A model generated the notes under the pieces. It was not told where the DNA came from. It saw only the letters and a list, made by a program, of their open reading frames with translations, and did no database searches. A program made the translations under genes and the position numbers. A stretch of 64,000 nt of DNA, from the NCBI RefSeq assembly GCF_041432775.1, contig NZ_JAPWAG010000009.1, positions 24,674 to 88,673 of the forward strand. The letters are read 5' to 3'. Positions 18,236 through 26,370 of the stretch are shown one piece after another (position 1 is the stretch's first letter; the number at the start of each line of letters is the position of its first letter). This DNA is from Pauljensenia sp902373545 (GTDB taxonomy: Bacteria; Actinomycetota; Actinomycetes; Actinomycetales; Actinomycetaceae).

Positions 18236-18278
18236 GCATATGGTTACTTCATCACCATATGACTGCGACCCATATGCT
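18236..18278. promoter_or_regulatory. CATATG inverted repeats upstream of the orphan gene
   Basis: CATATGGT (18238-18245) is inverted as ACCATATG (18254-18261). A third half-site (CCCATATGCT, 18269-18278) mirrors AGCATATGG at 18236. They sit 30-70 bp before the start codon at 18308, a typical operator/promoter position. The regulator is unknown. Confidence 0.5.
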
Positions 18279-18307
18279 GGGCTCCCAGTCAGACCTGGAG
18301 CGCAGAT

Positions 18308-20080
18308 ATGAGTGACACGACGCAGGACGTTGAGCATTGGGACCCCGATGAGGATGCCACCATCATCGTGCCCATCGAAGACGATTACGCCCTCGTGATT
18401 GGACCCAACACCAAGGGACTCGAAAAGATCAATAGCTTGTTGGTGGCTGATCGTGCGCTTAACGATCTCATCGCATCAATTGGCGAGGGAGCGTCACTGA
18501 CTGGAGGAGCAGCCTCAGCGACCAACGCAATCCAGCACATGTCCGGCCTCTACAAACTGGATGCCGTCACCAAGGCACACCTAGCCGCGGGCAACGCACT
18601 CACAAAAACCGCAGATGGCAGATTAATCGGAGTCGTCAGAAACACGGGTGGACAAATCAGCCGCCAAGCACGCCTCATTCCCGTGTCGGCTCCCCAGATC
18701 GCGGGAGCGATCGCAGCCATCGGACCTGCGGTTGCAATGGCTGCTGTGCAGATGCAGCTCAACAACATTTCCAAGCAGATATCAGCAGTTCAGCAAACTG
18801 CCACACAAACGCTGCAGGTACTCACTGACTCAAGGAACGCCGATTACCTAGGTGATTGTCAGACCATCAATGAGGTCTATCAAGCTAGCTCCAACCATGG
18901 CTACGTGTCCGAAACAGACTGGTCGATAGTCTCACCCCTCGTTCCCCGCATCAACTCCCATAGGCGCTACTACAAGAAGCAGGTTGCAAACCACCAGCGG
19001 GTACTCAACGACACTCAGCGAGATCTGTCGAGAACAAGAAAGTACCTACAGGACAACGTCAGCAATATCCTCGCGGACTCATCTGCAGCGTTCGAGACGC
19101 TCCGGGCATGGGCAAGCCTATCTGTGCTGCGCCGTGCACGGGCCCAAGCTCACGGCGAACACCCCCACGCCGAACTACCTCAGATTCTCCAGGAAGTTGA
19201 AGCTGACCGGGAGATCCAGCGCATGCTCCTCATGGGCCTCATGCGCGAACTCCGCATTATCTCTGAACTTCCCGGTGCATCATCGTTCTTTTTCTCGCAG
19301 AAACGGCAAGATAAGACAGCTTCTCGCGACACGGCGACGAAACTCCTCGAGCAGCTCAACGAGCTTGAGCAGCAACTGGGCATCAAAGAAAACCCTGTGC
19401 CCAACCCTGATGTCACGTGCGCGCCCGCCAACTACGATGTGTCTCCCTACACCAAGATCCTGCGCTGGTATCTGGACGAGGGCGAAGAGCTCAAGGCACT
19501 CACTTTCCCCATTGACAGACTCTCACACAGTCTTCTGGCCAAGGCGCCCAGTCAGTTTGCTAGCGGGGTTAACAACCGGGCCTGGTTGGTGCTCCCACAT
19601 GCCCAGGACTCAACGGAATGGAGCCTGGGCTGGGTGAAACGCGCTACCGAAAGAGCAGTAACGGTCTCACCTGAGATGGTTGCCGTTACCGGCCGCCGCA
19701 TCATCACCGCTGACCCACAGGAGTTCATTCAAAAGGGCATTGTCAAAGAAGAGTTCCCCATCAACGACGTGACTCCAACGTTCACGGACACAGATGACGC
19801 GCTCCCGGAGCTGCACCTCACGCAAGGGGAGAAAAAATCTCGCGAGTGGTGTTTCCCGAGCGCCGCACGCGTCGAAGCGCGCAGCATCGCTGAGATGCTC
19901 GTCGACGATCCCGCGCAGCTCCTACCGCCCGCGAATCCTGAGCTTGCCAACACGCAGAGAGACGAATTAGAGGCCGCAGACCGGGGCGACCCGGAACTCG
20001 CAGAGAACCCGGAGTCCGTAAAGAACGACGAATCGCCAGATCCAGGACCGGAAGAAGCCCCCACGCAACCTACAGCGTGA
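18308..20080 (+). CDS. Orphan 590-residue helical protein, unknown function
   Basis: I do not recognise the family. The protein starts with an acidic segment (DPDEDATIIVPIEDDYA), has a glycine/alanine-rich hydrophobic stretch near residues 130-150 (IAGAIAAIGPAVAMAAVQM) that could enter a membrane, and then long amphipathic helices with coiled-coil character (about 155-350). It ends in a Pro/Glu-rich tail. Base composition and codon use are less GC-biased than the flanking core genes, so transfer is likely. It lies between pknB and trpG, which are usually close together. Its last 11 bp overlap the convergent trpG gene. A pore-forming or phage-defence effector is possible but unproven. Confidence 0.75.
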   Translation: MSDTTQDVEHWDPDEDATIIVPIEDDYALVIGPNTKGLEKINSLLVADRALNDLIASIGEGASLTGGAASATNAIQHMSGLYKLDAVTKAHLAAGNALTKTADGRLIGVVRNTGGQISRQARLIPVSAPQIAGAIAAIGPAVAMAAVQMQLNNISKQISAVQQTATQTLQVLTDSRNADYLGDCQTINEVYQASSNHGYVSETDWSIVSPLVPRINSHRRYYKKQVANHQRVLNDTQRDLSRTRKYLQDNVSNILADSSAAFETLRAWASLSVLRRARAQAHGEHPHAELPQILQEVEADREIQRMLLMGLMRELRIISELPGASSFFFSQKRQDKTASRDTATKLLEQLNELEQQLGIKENPVPNPDVTCAPANYDVSPYTKILRWYLDEGEELKALTFPIDRLSHSLLAKAPSQFASGVNNRAWLVLPHAQDSTEWSLGWVKRATERAVTVSPEMVAVTGRRIITADPQEFIQKGIVKEEFPINDVTPTFTDTDDALPELHLTQGEKKSREWCFPSAARVEARSIAEMLVDDPAQLLPPANPELANTQRDELEAADRGDPELAENPESVKNDESPDPGPEEAPTQPTA

Positions 20081-20708
20081 ACCGATCCGCGACGACGGGC
20101 TTGAGGGACACGGCCCGCTCGCGCGCGGACACGTCGCCGCAGGCGGCCAGCCAGTTGGCGAACATGAGGTGCCCGGACTGGGTCATGACGGACTCGGGGT
20201 GGAACTGGACGCCCTCGAGGGGAAGGGTGCGGTGGCGCACGCCCATGATGATGCCGGACTCGGTGGTCGCGGAGACCTCGAGCTCGTCGGGCATAGTCGC
20301 GGGGTCGATCGTGAGGGAATGGTAGCGGGTGACGGTCAGCGGCGAGGGCACGCCCTCGAACACGCCGCGCCCGTCGTGCGTGATGACGGAGGTCTTGCCG
20401 TGCATGAGCTCGGGCGCGTGCCCGACGGTCGCGCCGAACAGCTCGCCCAGGGCCTGATGCCCCAGGCACACGCCCAGCATCGGGATCTCACGCTCAGCGC
20501 AGTCGGCGATGGTCTGCAGGGAGGCGCCGGCGCTCTTGGGGTCGCCGGGTCCGGGGGAGATGAGGACGCCGTCGTAGCCGGCCTCGAACCATGCGGGATC
20601 CACGACGTCGTTGCGCACGACGTCGACGGTGGCGCCCAGGTGGCGCAGGTAGCCCACGATCGTGAAGACGAACGAGTCGTAGTTGTCGACGCAGAGGATT
20701 CGTGCCAT
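20070..20708 (-). CDS. trpG: Glutamine amidotransferase, anthranilate/aminodeoxychorismate synthase component II
   Basis: The 212-residue class I glutamine amidotransferase releases ammonia from glutamine for anthranilate or 4-amino-4-deoxychorismate synthesis. It has the nucleophile Cys81 in GVCLGHQALGE and the His170/Glu172 pair in QFHPES, plus the N-terminal VDNYDSF motif. Such TrpG/PabA subunits sit beside pknB in many actinobacteria without a synthase gene, as here. ATG at 20708 begins the conserved MARILCVDNYDSF; longer starts add unrelated sequence. Its 3' end overlaps the convergent orphan gene. Confidence 0.93.
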   Translation of the reverse strand: MARILCVDNYDSFVFTIVGYLRHLGATVDVVRNDVVDPAWFEAGYDGVLISPGPGDPKSAGASLQTIADCAEREIPMLGVCLGHQALGELFGATVGHAPELMHGKTSVITHDGRGVFEGVPSPLTVTRYHSLTIDPATMPDELEVSATTESGIIMGVRHRTLPLEGVQFHPESVMTQSGHLMFANWLAACGDVSARERAVSLKPVVADRFTL

Positions 20709-20949
20709 CGTCGGTCCTTTCATGTACGAGGCCGTGGCCCCTTCTCCGGCCTCCATCGTAGGGTGCTCCCTCGGTGGGCGCGCGACCGCTGTCCGACAAA
20801 CGGGCGGTGCGGCGCGGAAAGCGGCGGCATAGAAAGCGGCGACGCATTCACGAATGAGAGACGGGAGACCGACCCGCGCCCGTGGGACAGCCGAGCAGAA
20901 ATTCCCACATCCACGGTTCGCAACCCCGCCCAACGCCCGAGGATACGGC

Positions 20950-20976
20950 ACGAGGCCGGGGTGGCCCCGGCCTCGT
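20950..20976 (-). terminator. Terminator built from the recurrent 12-mer
   Basis: ACGAGGCCGGGG (20950-20961), a 3-nt loop and CCCCGGCCTCGT (20965-20976) make a perfect 12-bp stem, 20 bp past the stop of the small membrane gene on the minus strand. Both arms match the 12-mer motif found throughout the window. Confidence 0.75.
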
Positions 20977-20996
20977 CCCTTCCCAGAGTGAGCGGC

Positions 20997-21158
20997 TCAG
21001 GCGCCGCCGACGGAGGACTGCCCCAGCTCCAGGTAGGACTGGACCCAGGGGTAAACCCAGGTGAACAGGGCGGCGACCGCAGCGCCAATCAGGATGAGGG
21101 ATTCAATGACCTTGAACCAGGTGGGGCCGGGCAGGTGGCGGAAGATCCATGCGTACAT
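20997..21158 (-). CDS. Small conserved membrane protein (53 aa)
   Basis: A 53-residue ORF (MYAWIFRHLPGPTWFKVIES...) has one hydrophobic helix (about residues 18-38) and a Trp/Pro-rich following segment. Small single-pass proteins of this type occur between the amidotransferase and sortase genes of this locus in actinobacteria. It lies 10 bp downstream of the sortase gene, with an RBS-like AAGGACC before ATG 21158, so it is probably the last gene of that operon. Function is unknown. Confidence 0.75.
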   Translation of the reverse strand: MYAWIFRHLPGPTWFKVIESLILIGAAVAALFTWVYPWVQSYLELGQSSVGGA

Positions 21159-21168
21159 GTGGGGTCCT

Positions 21169-21930
21169 TCAGTTCGTGGGTTCGTCGACGAGTTCGGCGG
21201 GGACGCCCGTGTCCTTGGGGGTCCAGGATTCGAACTTGAGGTGGACGATGTAGCGTTGCCAGTTGCCGTATTCGGGGTGGCAGGTGGTCATGGTCATCCA
21301 GCGCTCGGTGGGGGTTTCGGACCAGGAGACGTCGTCGATGACGGGGGCGACGACGCGCATCTGGGTGGGGTCGGTGGCGTCGATGATCTCGGAGGAGACC
21401 ATGGAGTAGACGAGGTAGCGGTCGTCGACTTCCACGACGACCTTATCGCCCTGGGTGAGGCGGTCGATCCAGCGGAAGTTGTTGCCGTAGGTGCGGCGGT
21501 GGCCGGCGACGGAGAAGTTGCCGACGCCGCCGGGCTGGGTGGTCATGTCGTAGTGGCCGGCCCATCCCTGGTCGAGGACGTAGGAGGTGGTGCCTTCGGC
21601 CAGCGGGATCTTCATCCAGTCCCAGGTGGGGACGTGGATGAGGCCGTAGACTTCGCCGTCGCCAACCTCGCGGTCGAAGGCGGGCGGGTCGTCGGTGCGG
21701 ACTTCACCGAGGGTGCGCTTGGCGGGCTGGTGTTCTTCTTCGTACGAGGCAATGGTTTGTTCGACCTGTCCGGCGACCTGGTAGGTCGTCCAGTAGAGCT
21801 GCCAGACGGAGAAGAGCCCGATGACGACGGCGAAGGTGATGAGCAGTTCGCCGATGACGCCGACGATGTTCCAGAAGATGCTGGAGCCTTTTTTCTTCGC
21901 GGGCGCGTTTCGTGCGACGTGTTCACCCAT
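21169..21930 (-). CDS. srtE: Class E sortase
   Basis: The 253-residue transpeptidase anchors surface proteins to peptidoglycan. It has a basic N-terminus, one membrane helix (about 21-43), catalytic His144 (SVAGHRRTYG), Cys217 (TMTTCHP) and Arg226. Sequence and locus fit class E, which often prefers LAxTG signals; whether it accepts the LPKAG signal of the protein at 4426-7047 is open. The gene overlaps the upstream DUF881 gene by 8 bp. Confidence 0.92.
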   Translation of the reverse strand: MGEHVARNAPAKKKGSSIFWNIVGVIGELLITFAVVIGLFSVWQLYWTTYQVAGQVEQTIASYEEEHQPAKRTLGEVRTDDPPAFDREVGDGEVYGLIHVPTWDWMKIPLAEGTTSYVLDQGWAGHYDMTTQPGGVGNFSVAGHRRTYGNNFRWIDRLTQGDKVVVEVDDRYLVYSMVSSEIIDATDPTQMRVVAPVIDDVSWSETPTERWMTMTTCHPEYGNWQRYIVHLKFESWTPKDTGVPAELVDEPTN

Positions 21931-22624
21931 GCGTTTCCTCCACGGTTGCGTAGTTGACAGTAAGCGAGGTTGCGGCAGGCGCGAAGCTCAGAGAGTCCTT
22001 TGTCTGCATGTCCCACCCGAGTCCATATTTTGTCACGTAGGCCTGGTAATTCACCATACGTGGATTTGCGGTAACCGTCGCGCGCAGGGTGTCAGGGTCG
22101 CCGATTGCTTGGATCACATAGGGTGGGGAGTAGCTGGTTCCATCGACCAGGATGACGTTGCCGATGCAGCGGATGACGGTCCGGTTGGTGATGCGCACGC
22201 CTTGGACGGTCATGGCTTCGGCGCCGCCGGCCCACAGGGCGTTCATGGTGTCCTCGATGTCCTGTTGGTGGATGACGAGGTCGTTGGGTGTTGCGCCGGC
22301 GGGGATGCGTCCGGGGGGCGCGTCGGAGAGGGTGATTTGGACGCCCGGGCCGCTCACGGGCCTCGTGGATAGGGCGGTGAAGGCGTCCTCGTGGGGTGCT
22401 GCGGAGGCGGAGGTGGAGGAAAAGCCTTGGACTTGGGCGTCGAGGGCGGCGACCTCGCTGTCGAGGACTGCGACCTGGGCCTGTCGCGTGCGCACGAGGG
22501 TTGCGAGGTCCGAGGTCCCGGCTGGGTTTTTGCGTTCGTTGAGGGAGGAGACGGAGAAGAGCAGGCCGGACGCGATGGTGACGGCGAGGACTCCGGCCAC
22601 GTGGCGGGCTTTGCGTGAGGGCAT
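21923..22624 (-). CDS. DUF881 family protein
   Basis: The 233-residue protein has an N-terminal membrane helix (VAGVLAVTIASGLLFSVSS), a short coiled coil (about 45-70) and an extracytoplasmic DUF881 domain with the typical ALWAGGAEAMTVQGVRI and ILVDGTSYSPPYVIQAIGD segments. DUF881 proteins cluster with crgA and division genes across actinobacteria and are thought to act at the cell envelope; the mechanism is unknown. ATG at 22624 starts the basic signal anchor. Confidence 0.9.
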   Translation of the reverse strand: MPSRKARHVAGVLAVTIASGLLFSVSSLNERKNPAGTSDLATLVRTRQAQVAVLDSEVAALDAQVQGFSSTSASAAPHEDAFTALSTRPVSGPGVQITLSDAPPGRIPAGATPNDLVIHQQDIEDTMNALWAGGAEAMTVQGVRITNRTVIRCIGNVILVDGTSYSPPYVIQAIGDPDTLRATVTANPRMVNYQAYVTKYGLGWDMQTKDSLSFAPAATSLTVNYATVEETHG

Positions 22625-22746
22625 TGTTCCCCTTCCATGGCGCTGCGTTTTGGCACTTCCTAGGTCCGAGACTACGCTAGAGTATCGACTAATTCATCAC
22701 CGCCGGGCGGTTTTCTTCCCGCGCGGGCCAGTAGAGAGGACCCGAC

Positions 22747-23010
22747 GTGGCCGAATCGAAGAAGCGTAAGAAGAATGGGCACGAGGTCGAGGACGATACC
22801 GAGATCAAGAGCTGGACGGATGGCATTCCGCTCAGCCCGGCCTGGTGGGCGCCCACGTTTGTGACCCTCATGATTGTGGGTCTGCTGTGGGTTGTCGTGT
22901 TCTACATTTCCCAGGGCATTTACCCGATTCCGAAGATTGGCCAGTGGAATATCGCGGTGGGTCTGGGCACGATGATGGTGGGCTTCTTGATGACGTTGCG
23001 CTGGCGCTGA
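22747..23010 (+). CDS. crgA: Cell division protein CrgA
   Basis: The 87-residue protein has a charged N-terminus and two membrane helices (about 35-55 and 67-83), separated by a short loop with the conserved YPIPKIGQWN. CrgA helps assemble the septum by contacting FtsZ and peptidoglycan synthases in mycobacteria and coordinates sporulation septation in Streptomyces. The start is GTG at 22747, with RBS AGAGAGGA. It is divergent from the DUF881/sortase operon. Confidence 0.95.
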   Translation: MAESKKRKKNGHEVEDDTEIKSWTDGIPLSPAWWAPTFVTLMIVGLLWVVVFYISQGIYPIPKIGQWNIAVGLGTMMVGFLMTLRWR

Positions 23011-23034
23011 GCGCGCGTCGTCGTTCGATACGTG

Positions 23035-23070
23035 AGTGGGGCGTTCCGGCTGCGGCCGGGGCGCCCCACT
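23035..23070 (+). terminator. Terminator of crgA
   Basis: AGTGGGGCG (23035-23043) pairs with CGCCCCACT (23062-23070), 25 bp after crgA, followed by TCTTGTC. Confidence 0.65.
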
Positions 23071-23147
23071 TCTTGTCATGGACGAGGCCAGGGCGGGCTA
23101 TGCGGACATACGCGCCGCCATGACAACAAGTCTGGTAGCGTCGTCAC

Positions 23148-23258
23148 ATGGATACTATGTCACGCAACACATATGGATGTTGCGCTGCCGATCCTCTACA
23201 CCCACGCCACTCGTCAAGAGGATGGCATGTGCCGTACTACATCGGGTTTGACTGGTGA
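23148..23258 (+). pseudogene. Deletion scar joining SseB-like gene start to effector gene end
   Basis: The first codons match the intact SseB-like gene at 24585 (MDTMSRNT). A 2-bp deletion then shifts the frame, and the homologous sequence runs on for about 45 bp. It then jumps to the last codons of the effector gene, reading WHVPYYIGFDW and stop, against WHLPYYIGFDW in the intact copy. The remaining 36-codon frame still ends in the GTGA overlap with the next gene, so the membrane-protein gene keeps its natural start context. Confidence 0.85.
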
Positions 23259-24112
23259 TACCGCTCACCGCTCCCAGGTTTCGTCTTCCTGATGACAAGA
23301 CCCCTCCCACGCCGCGCGCGCAGGATCGGCGGAAGTGGCGCATGGTGCCCGTGGGTGTCGCAATCGTTGCGATCGGGATTGGCGCCGCGCTCGTTGCGCA
23401 GTGGGCCGTGCAGAACCATCGTCTTCAAGGCTCACAGTTCTCACTCACATGTCTGTCACTCTATGCCGCCGCTACTCTGCCGAATATAGCCGAGCGAAGT
23501 CTTCATCCGATGTCCAGACCGCGCCCACGATTCATGAATTCATCAATTGTGATTCCCGGGAGCTACGAGCAAATAGGGCTTGTTCTGACGGGCTGCTTGC
23601 TGTGGTTGTCGACCGTCGTCACGCTCGTGCTGGGTTTGATGATGCGCCAACCATTGAGCGCCATCGCCGTGGCGTGCGCGACCGCGTGTTTTGCATATAT
23701 GTTCGGTACGAGCTCGCCGCTCGCGGATCTGCGGATAGCCTTCGGTGACCGGCAGACGACGACTCTGACTGAAGAGGGGATTCACTTTCACTTTCCGCCT
23801 CTTCTGTCGATTGAGGAACACAAGCGGAACACGGAGGTGTGGGTCCGCTGGAAGGACCATCTCGCCATCGGCTCGGTAGACGACGTGAACATTTTGTTTT
23901 CCGGTGATCTCACCCATCAGGGACGTTGGACGATCTCCTCTCACCATCTCGGGCTGCCCTACACGGGCCTCGATGCCCTCATGCGTCACTTCGGCGCACA
24001 CCCCGAGGACCGTCCCCTCCTGTCCTCGCCCGAAGGAGTCACCCTGGTAGCGCGCATCCTCAAGGATGCCCGCGCACGCCTGGCAGGAGGCGCAGAGGAA
24101 GGGGCCGACTAG
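23255..24112 (+). CDS. Putative immunity membrane protein, orphan copy
   Basis: The 285-residue protein has about four membrane helices in its first half (around 30-50, 60-78, 105-128, 132-150) and a soluble C-terminal domain (EGIHFHFPPLLS...). Translation starts at GTG 23255, overlapping the deletion-scar stop. The C-terminal ~125 residues are nearly identical to the paralogue at 26367, while the helices differ strongly. I infer an immunity role from its position directly behind a glycine-zipper effector in the intact copy. Here the effector is lost, leaving an orphan immunity gene, a common state for polymorphic toxin loci. The family is not one I can name. Confidence 0.75.
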   Translation: MIPLTAPRFRLPDDKTPPTPRAQDRRKWRMVPVGVAIVAIGIGAALVAQWAVQNHRLQGSQFSLTCLSLYAAATLPNIAERSLHPMSRPRPRFMNSSIVIPGSYEQIGLVLTGCLLWLSTVVTLVLGLMMRQPLSAIAVACATACFAYMFGTSSPLADLRIAFGDRQTTTLTEEGIHFHFPPLLSIEEHKRNTEVWVRWKDHLAIGSVDDVNILFSGDLTHQGRWTISSHHLGLPYTGLDALMRHFGAHPEDRPLLSSPEGVTLVARILKDARARLAGGAEEGAD

Positions 24113-24229
24113 CCACGCATGGCCCGCGGCCCGTCACAGCGCGGGGCTCGAGGGCCACGGACCACGGTGTGAGCGCCGGAGACGCACGCGAAGACACGAG
24201 GCCATGGTTGCCTCATGCGCGCCTGAGGG

Positions 24230-24513
24230 TCACGCTCGGCTGAGCTGGACTCGCATCCCAGCGTCGTACATGCCGTGGAGGGTGAGCCCGGCGAGGCCGT
24301 CTTCAAGGCGGTCGGGATGCGCGCTCGCGAAGGACATGACGGTCGTGGCGCCGGCCTGCAGGATCGCGGGGGACGCGGGTGCCGAGGGCCCGAGGACGAC
24401 GGTGTGGGCCTCGGAGGCAAGCGCAAGGAGGCGCGGCATGGTCTTGTTGACGAACGCGGAGCCGGAGATGAAGACGTAGTCCATCTCGGGGAGCAGGTAT
24501 TCGCACGCGGAGT
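24230..24513 (-). pseudogene. 3' fragment of the DUF364-type gene
   Basis: This leftward fragment repeats the last ~90 codons of the intact gene at 27370-28131, with few changes (LTLHGMYDAG against LTPQGMYDAG). It is cut at the duplication junction near 24513. Without the N-terminal domain it should not give a functional protein. Confidence 0.88.
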
Positions 24514-24584
24514 TCAGGAAGAGGCCGGGGCGGGCTATGCGGACATACGCGCCATCGTGACAACAAGTCTGGTAGCGTCGTCAC

Positions 24585-24881
24585 ATGGATACTATGTCAC
24601 GCAACACACATCCGGACATTGCGCCACCCGTCCTCTACGCCCCGATCGCTCAGCGGGAGGACGGCGAGATCAGGTTTGCACTGGCGCACATGTTTGACAC
24701 GACCCGTGTACTGCTCGTCTACACGTCGCTTGATCGGCTGCTAGATGGAATGGGCAAGACACAAGGCTGGGCACTCATCGAGACGAATCGGCTCCCAGAA
24801 CTCAAAGAGGAGATTGGCTTCGACAAGCTTGAAGTCGATCGCTACATAGATCCTGAAGCACGCATAGCGAGGGCACAATGA
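24585..24881 (+). CDS. SseB/SAV_915-like protein, first gene of effector cassette
   Basis: The 98-residue protein resembles the SseB N-terminal/SAV_915 family: a small alpha/beta domain with VLLVYTSLDRLLDGMG and WALIETNRLPEL. Proteins of this type often stand beside type VII (WXG100/LXG) effector genes in actinobacteria; a chaperone or adaptor role is inferred. Start ATG 24585; an in-frame ATG three codons on is also possible. The stop overlaps the next start by 4 bp (ATGA). Confidence 0.75.
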   Translation: MDTMSRNTHPDIAPPVLYAPIAQREDGEIRFALAHMFDTTRVLLVYTSLDRLLDGMGKTQGWALIETNRLPELKEEIGFDKLEVDRYIDPEARIARAQ

Positions 24882-25186
24882 GCGCAGATCTACGCATTAT
24901 GGAAGGAGTAATACAGTCAGAAGTGGATTCCCATAATGGCCGGAGTGAGAGAGCGACACAAAAGGCGCAGGATCTCCCCATTAAGGTCGACGCCGGAGTC
25001 GCAACTGATATCATCACCGACATCATGGGCACGCTCGACTGTTCTGGATCAGGATTTGCTGACAAATCCAAAGAATTTGCAGAAAACCTAGAAATTCTAC
25101 TGAAAAAACACCAGGAAAGCGAAGACACTGCCACCCAGTACTTCATTAAAGCAAAGGATCAACTCAAGGAAGAATCGTCGTCATGA
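24878..25186 (+). CDS. Small helical WXG100/Lap-like partner protein
   Basis: The 102-residue protein is predicted almost wholly helical, beginning MSADLRIMEGVIQSEVDSHN and rich in Lys/Glu at the end. Its start resembles TIGR04197/Lap1-type partners that bind LXG effectors for export by type VII secretion. It lacks a clear WXG motif, so the assignment is by shape, size and position. Lower GC content than the core genes. Overlaps both neighbours by 4 bp. Confidence 0.65.
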   Translation: MSADLRIMEGVIQSEVDSHNGRSERATQKAQDLPIKVDAGVATDIITDIMGTLDCSGSGFADKSKEFAENLEILLKKHQESEDTATQYFIKAKDQLKEESSS

Positions 25187-26370
25187 GTTTAATTTCAGGT
25201 AACGGAAGCAGTCCAGAGTTTTCAACCAGTTCCATTGATACGAGAATCTATGGAGATCCCGAAATAATCCGCGATGCTGCAGCAAAAGTCTACGAGCTAT
25301 ACGACGTTCTACACGACGCGTCCTACGACATGGCACTGCCTCATGCTCGTTATACCGAGTATTACTGGTCAGGCATGACAGCACGCGCATACTGGGATGC
25401 GATCAGCACTTTCGAAAAGCGCACAAGAGATAATGCTAACTACATCTATGAGGTGTGGAATGCCCTACGAGCATATGCGCAACAGCTCGACTATCACTAC
25501 CGCGACATGGAGACAATCCGCACCAATGCCCTACGTTGCGGCCTCACTATCGCCAATGATTACGACATTTTGGCTCCCGAACCGGCCGGAACGCCGCCGA
25601 CAGCTCCCCCAGTGACCGCCCCAATGCGCGACCAGGACCTCTATCGCGTTGAGCTTGCAGAGCACCAATTCCAGATCCAAAAGGCTATTGATTACGACGG
25701 CCTGTCGCGCGAAACGCAGCTAGTCCGCGACGACCTAGACGATTGGGTTCGCAAACATTTACTCAATCTGCAAGCAAATCCTCCAAAAGGCTTTCTTAGT
25801 TACTTAGACGAGAGCACGCACACCTACGTCGAGCGCCCGTGGCAGACACTAGTAATCGCAGGCGATGGAGGCTTTGCCCTTCGTGCAGCTTCTCGACAGA
25901 ATGCACTTGAGAAGAGCGCATCTGATTTAGCGCAACTGACGAAGCTACCCGGCATCCACCAAGTGCGTCCATACATGGACGCTAAACTTAGTCAGTACCT
26001 TGAGAGTAGTGCCGCTGCGCGTTCAGCAGCTTCACACTCGTCAATAGCAACGAAGGTTACCACGGGATTTTCTACTGCAGTTCTCGCCTACGATGTCGTT
26101 AGCTCTGACGAACCGACGAAAGAGGCCGTATCTGGCGGCGTCGCAATGTATCTAGGAGCAGCAGCCGGAACAGTTGTTGGCGGATTAGTCACGGCCGCTT
26201 CTGAGCGTCCTCAAGCTGGTGTTGTTGCTGGAACTGCTGCCAGCGTTGTAACTGAAAATATTGCGAAATCAGTCATTAAAGTTACCTATGACCAGATTCC
26301 ATTAGAGTATCGCGAACGCATAGATAATACCTTGTGGCATTTGCCGTACTACATCGGGTTTGACTGGTGA
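25183..26370 (+). CDS. Candidate LXG/WXG-type glycine-zipper effector
   Basis: The 395-residue protein has an N-terminal helical domain (about 20-125) with YYWSGMTARAYWD (60-72), resembling WXG100/LXG targeting domains. A Pro-rich linker (131-147) and a middle helical region follow. A C-terminal glycine-zipper block (about 318-353; GGVAMYLGAAAGTVVGG) is the kind of motif used by membrane-inserting toxins such as the LXG toxin TelE. No enzymatic motif is visible. It overlaps the downstream membrane-protein gene by 4 bp (GTGA), the usual order for toxin then immunity. Composition is distinctly less GC-rich than the core. Function is inferred. Confidence 0.7.
   Translation: MSLISGNGSSPEFSTSSIDTRIYGDPEIIRDAAAKVYELYDVLHDASYDMALPHARYTEYYWSGMTARAYWDAISTFEKRTRDNANYIYEVWNALRAYAQQLDYHYRDMETIRTNALRCGLTIANDYDILAPEPAGTPPTAPPVTAPMRDQDLYRVELAEHQFQIQKAIDYDGLSRETQLVRDDLDDWVRKHLLNLQANPPKGFLSYLDESTHTYVERPWQTLVIAGDGGFALRAASRQNALEKSASDLAQLTKLPGIHQVRPYMDAKLSQYLESSAAARSAASHSSIATKVTTGFSTAVLAYDVVSSDEPTKEAVSGGVAMYLGAAAGTVVGGLVTAASERPQAGVVAGTAASVVTENIAKSVIKVTYDQIPLEYRERIDNTLWHLPYYIGFDW

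Larger units (their letters stand above)
23084..24513. repeat. Segmental duplication, left (collapsed) copy
   Basis: This block and 24521-27653 begin with the same GAGGCC(A/G)GGGCGGGCTA sequence and end with the same GGTATTCGCACGCGGAGT sequence. They stand head to tail, 7 bp apart. The left copy lacks about 1.7 kb that the right copy has: most of the SseB-like gene, the small helical gene and nearly all of the effector gene. It retains the membrane-protein gene and a 3' fragment of the neighbouring DUF364-type gene. Confidence 0.9.
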
